A stretch of DNA of 43,228 nt from Candidatus Sumerlaeaceae bacterium (GTDB lineage Bacteria; Sumerlaeota; Sumerlaeia; Sumerlaeales; Sumerlaeaceae). The stretch is from assembly GCA_026418615.1 (NCBI GenBank), contig JAOAAY010000028.1, positions 1 to 43,228 on the forward strand, given 5' to 3'. The notes beneath the pieces were generated by a model. The model was not told the DNA's origin. It was given only the letters and a program-made list of their open reading frames with translations, and ran no database searches. A program made the position numbers and the translations under genes. Shown piece after piece: positions 40,973-43,228 of this stretch; position 1 is the first letter of the stretch; each line of letters starts with the position of its first letter.

Positions 40973-43228
40973 GCAAGCACGAGCCGCGCGTGACTGGCAC
41001 CGTGGGTCGTGGTGACCTCCAGCCGGGTGTTGCGGATGCGCTCGCGCAACTCGGCGACATGCGAGATGATGCCCACAAGGCGCCCGCCCTCGCGCAGCAG
41101 CATGAGCGCCTCCATGGCGCGGTCGAGGGCGTCGGAGTCCAGGCTGCCGAAACCCTCGTCAATAAAGACCGTGTCGAGCCGAATACCGCCGGCGAGGCTC
41201 TGCACGGCATCGGACAGGCCAAGGGCAAGCGCGAGGGCGGCAACAAAGGTTTCTCCGCCCGACAGGGTCTCCACGGGACGAACCTTGCCACTGTAACCGT
41301 CCTTAACCTCCAGGTTCAGTCCGGCTTGCAACTCGCGCTTTCCTCGCGCCTCCGTCTTGCGCTGCAGGCGGTAGCGCCCGCCACTCATCGTGGCAAGGCG
41401 GCCGTTGGCATGCATGAGTACCTCGTCGAGCCGGTACCCGAGCACGAACCGGTGGAATCCCGGATTGGCGGGCGCGCGGCCGCTGGCCAGGTCTGCGAGC
41501 CGCTGCACGCGCTGATGCTCGCGCTCGCGGGCGGCAAGCCGCTTCGTGATCTCGTCGAGTTTTTTCGTCACATCGGCCAGTTGTTTGAGCGCCGTGCGCA
41601 ACGAGCCAATGCGCGTGTCGCAATTCTGAATGGCCTGCCGCGCTTCGTCACAGGCGGCGCGAAGTGACGGCAGATTGGGAGCCTTCAGCCCCTTCGCCGC
41701 CTCGGTCGCCTTTTGCAGGCGATCGCGGGCTGCCACAATGGCCTCGTCATAACGGCGGAGTTCGCCAGCGAGTTTCTCCATGTCGCGGGTGGACATGATG
41801 GAAGCCTGATAATCCTTTTCATTGGCAAATCCGGCTTTTTTCAGGCGCTGCTCGAGTTCGGCCTGCGCCTTCACGGCCGCAGCCTCGCGCTTGTCCCGCT
41901 CGGCTTTGGCCGACTTGACCTTTTGCTCACAACCGGCGTGCTGCTTTTCCGCCCGAGCAAGACGGTCGCGGGCTGCCTGCAGGGCGGCGTCCAATTGCTT
42001 CAGGATTTTCTCCTGCCGGGCGATCGCCTTCTCCAGCGCTCCGGCTGCACGCAGCGGCTTCTCAACCTGTGCCTCAAGTTCGTTGACCTGCGCCCGCGCG
42101 CTGGCAGCCTTTTTCTGGGCGGAAGCCTCGTCCTTCGTTGCCGCATCCAGCCGCGCGCGAGCCTGCTGCAACCCGCGGGTCAGCGCTTGAATGGTCCCGC
42201 GGATCTCGCGGACGCTTCCGGCAGCCTTTTGCGCGCGGCCCAAGGCGTCTTGCTGCTTCTTGAGTTGGCTTTCCAGCCGCGTGACACTGACGCCGGCCGC
42301 GGCCTTCTCGAGCGACTTTTCCAGCGTTTCAACCTCTTTGGCGGCGGCGGCAACGGCGCTCTGAGCCTTCGACTCGTCGCGCTGAGCAGCCTTGAGCGCC
42401 TTTTCGGCCTCGGCAGCCTGCTTCTCCAGCGCGGCGATTTTGTCCGCGGTGGCGATGCCGCGGGCGGGCTGGGCCGGCGAGGGATGTTCGGTCGAGCCGC
42501 ACACGGGGCAGGGTTCTCCGTCCACGAGACTGGCGGCCAGTTCGGCGGCAATCCCGCGCAGGCGCTCCTCACGCGCCTTGTCCAGTTGCTTGCGTGCCTT
42601 TTCGTGCGCCGCCTCGGCCTCGGCCAGCGCCGCGGCAGCACTCTTGGCCGCGCGCTCGGCAGCCGCCTGCTGCTTGCGGGCTTCTTTCAGGCGTTGCACC
42701 ACCTTGATGGTCTTCTCCGCATTCTTGATCTGCGCCTCGAGCCCCGCAAGTTTCGCCGCCTCGACGGAGGCGATTTCGTGCTGCTTTTTGGCCTCCTCCA
42801 ACTCTTTTTCCGCCTTGGTGGCGGCCCGGTGGGCCTTGCGGCGGGCCTCCGCGGCTGCCAGCACCTTGGCCTCCGCCTCCGCAAGCGTCTCTGTGGCTTT
42901 CATGAGTTTGGTGACCTGGGGCTCGAGGCTCCGCAGGCGCTGGAGTTTCGCGCGTTCCGCCTCGCGCTCCGGTTCACGGCGCTCCTCGCGATCCATGTCG
43001 CTGCGCGCCTGTTTGAGTTCCGTCGCAGCCGCGCCCAGCATCGCCTCGGCGCTGCTCAGTTGTCCGGCAGCCTCTTTGGCCTCTTTTCGGCGCTCGTCGC
43101 GGTTGGCGACGGCATCGGACAGTTTTGCGGCGCGCTCGGCCCGCTCCAGTCGTGCGCGCTGGCTGTCGCGTTGCGGGCGTTCGTCCTCGAGTTTTTTTAC
43201 GGCTGTTTCCGCCGCGGTCTTTTCGTCA
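40969..43228 (-). CDS. sbcC: SbcC-like exonuclease subunit, 3' part (5' end outside window)
   Basis: The frame is open from the stop at 40969 to the right edge, about 753 residues; the N-terminal Walker A half lies beyond 43228. The visible part is two long Ala/Glu/Lys/Arg-rich antiparallel coiled coils around the zinc hook CPVCGSTEHPSP (near 42480-42520). It ends with an ABC head: LSGGETFVAALALALGLSD (signature), DTVFIDEGFGSLD (Walker B and D-loop), and IISHVAELRERI (H-loop). With SbcD (Mre11-like) it would process DNA ends and hairpins. An internal Met at codon position 43041 is not the start, because the coiled coil continues unbroken upstream. Confidence 0.93.
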   Translation of the reverse strand, partial: DEKTAAETAVKKLEDERPQRDSQRARLERAERAAKLSDAVANRDERRKEAKEAAGQLSSAEAMLGAAATELKQARSDMDREERREPEREAERAKLQRLRSLEPQVTKLMKATETLAEAEAKVLAAAEARRKAHRAATKAEKELEEAKKQHEIASVEAAKLAGLEAQIKNAEKTIKVVQRLKEARKQQAAAERAAKSAAAALAEAEAAHEKARKQLDKAREERLRGIAAELAASLVDGEPCPVCGSTEHPSPAQPARGIATADKIAALEKQAAEAEKALKAAQRDESKAQSAVAAAAKEVETLEKSLEKAAAGVSVTRLESQLKKQQDALGRAQKAAGSVREIRGTIQALTRGLQQARARLDAATKDEASAQKKAASARAQVNELEAQVEKPLRAAGALEKAIARQEKILKQLDAALQAARDRLARAEKQHAGCEQKVKSAKAERDKREAAAVKAQAELEQRLKKAGFANEKDYQASIMSTRDMEKLAGELRRYDEAIVAARDRLQKATEAAKGLKAPNLPSLRAACDEARQAIQNCDTRIGSLRTALKQLADVTKKLDEITKRLAAREREHQRVQRLADLASGRAPANPGFHRFVLGYRLDEVLMHANGRLATMSGGRYRLQRKTEARGKRELQAGLNLEVKDGYSGKVRPVETLSGGETFVAALALALGLSDAVQSLAGGIRLDTVFIDEGFGSLDSDALDRAMEALMLLREGGRLVGIISHVAELRERIRNTRLEVTTTHGASHARLVLA

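Noticed and set aside
43039-43041. Internal Met as the start of sbcC
   Set aside because: The frame and coiled coil stay open to the window edge and the N-terminal ATPase half is missing, so the gene is truncated by the window.
1-43228. CTAG scarcity
   Set aside because: CTAG is rare but present (for example near 8635 and 36210) and is scarce in many bacterial genomes, so it is not comparable with the ACGT/AGCT absence.
1-43228. CRISPR arrays, tRNA or rRNA genes
   Set aside because: No regularly spaced repeats, cloverleaf patterns or conserved rRNA words were found.

Overview
This is a GC-rich (about 64% by eye), gene-dense bacterial chromosome segment with short intergenic gaps, many GTG/TTG starts and clear GGAGG-type ribosome binding sites. 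Lipoprotein and Tat-type signals, many secreted proteins, a phosphoheptose-isomerase-like SIS protein, a c-di-AMP synthase and a family-10-like glycosidase suggest an environmental double-membrane bacterium of the PVC or a neighbouring candidate phylum. The sequence alone does not fix the phylum. No rRNA, tRNA, CRISPR array or complete insertion sequence was seen.

Layout. 0-10 kb holds mostly secreted or envelope proteins: a sugar-type solute-binding protein, an unknown secreted beta-protein, a SIS isomerase, a glycosidase-like protein, a subtilisin-like protease and a polytopic membrane protein. 10.6-16.5 kb, all on the minus strand, holds a Mu-like phage head module (portal, protease, decoration, major capsid, gp36-like) with no terminase, tail, integrase or lysis genes, followed by a lipoprotein and a small membrane protein. 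16.5-24.9 kb holds a radical-SAM SplB-like gene behind LexA-like boxes, pheS, panD, a family-5 solute-binding lipoprotein, YjbQ, a STAS protein, an SGNH hydrolase and a C39-like secreted peptidase. 25.0-29.6 kb is a plus-strand run of an epimerase-like SDR, a GT2 glycosyltransferase, a predicted all-alpha carbohydrate-active protein and a flippase-like membrane protein. It looks like a glycan or glycolipid assembly unit. 29.6-36.5 kb holds an SGNH protein, a LivH permease, an aldo/keto reductase, DUF503, a short MgtE, adenylate kinase and a quinone-oxidoreductase-like enzyme. 36.7-43.2 kb holds two exported or anchored unknowns, a 67-residue coiled-coil protein, the dacA-cdaR c-di-AMP pair, and the 3' part of sbcC running off the window.

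The strongest observation is not a gene. Reading the whole window, I found no ACGT and no AGCT, although base composition predicts roughly 140 of each. All other palindromic tetramers I checked are present. The gap covers host genes, intergenic DNA and the phage module alike. The replacements seen are mostly those expected from C-to-T change at these words (ATGT/ACAT and AGTT/AACT). This suggests long-standing cytosine modification and/or restriction at two target words, which can be tested on the whole genome.
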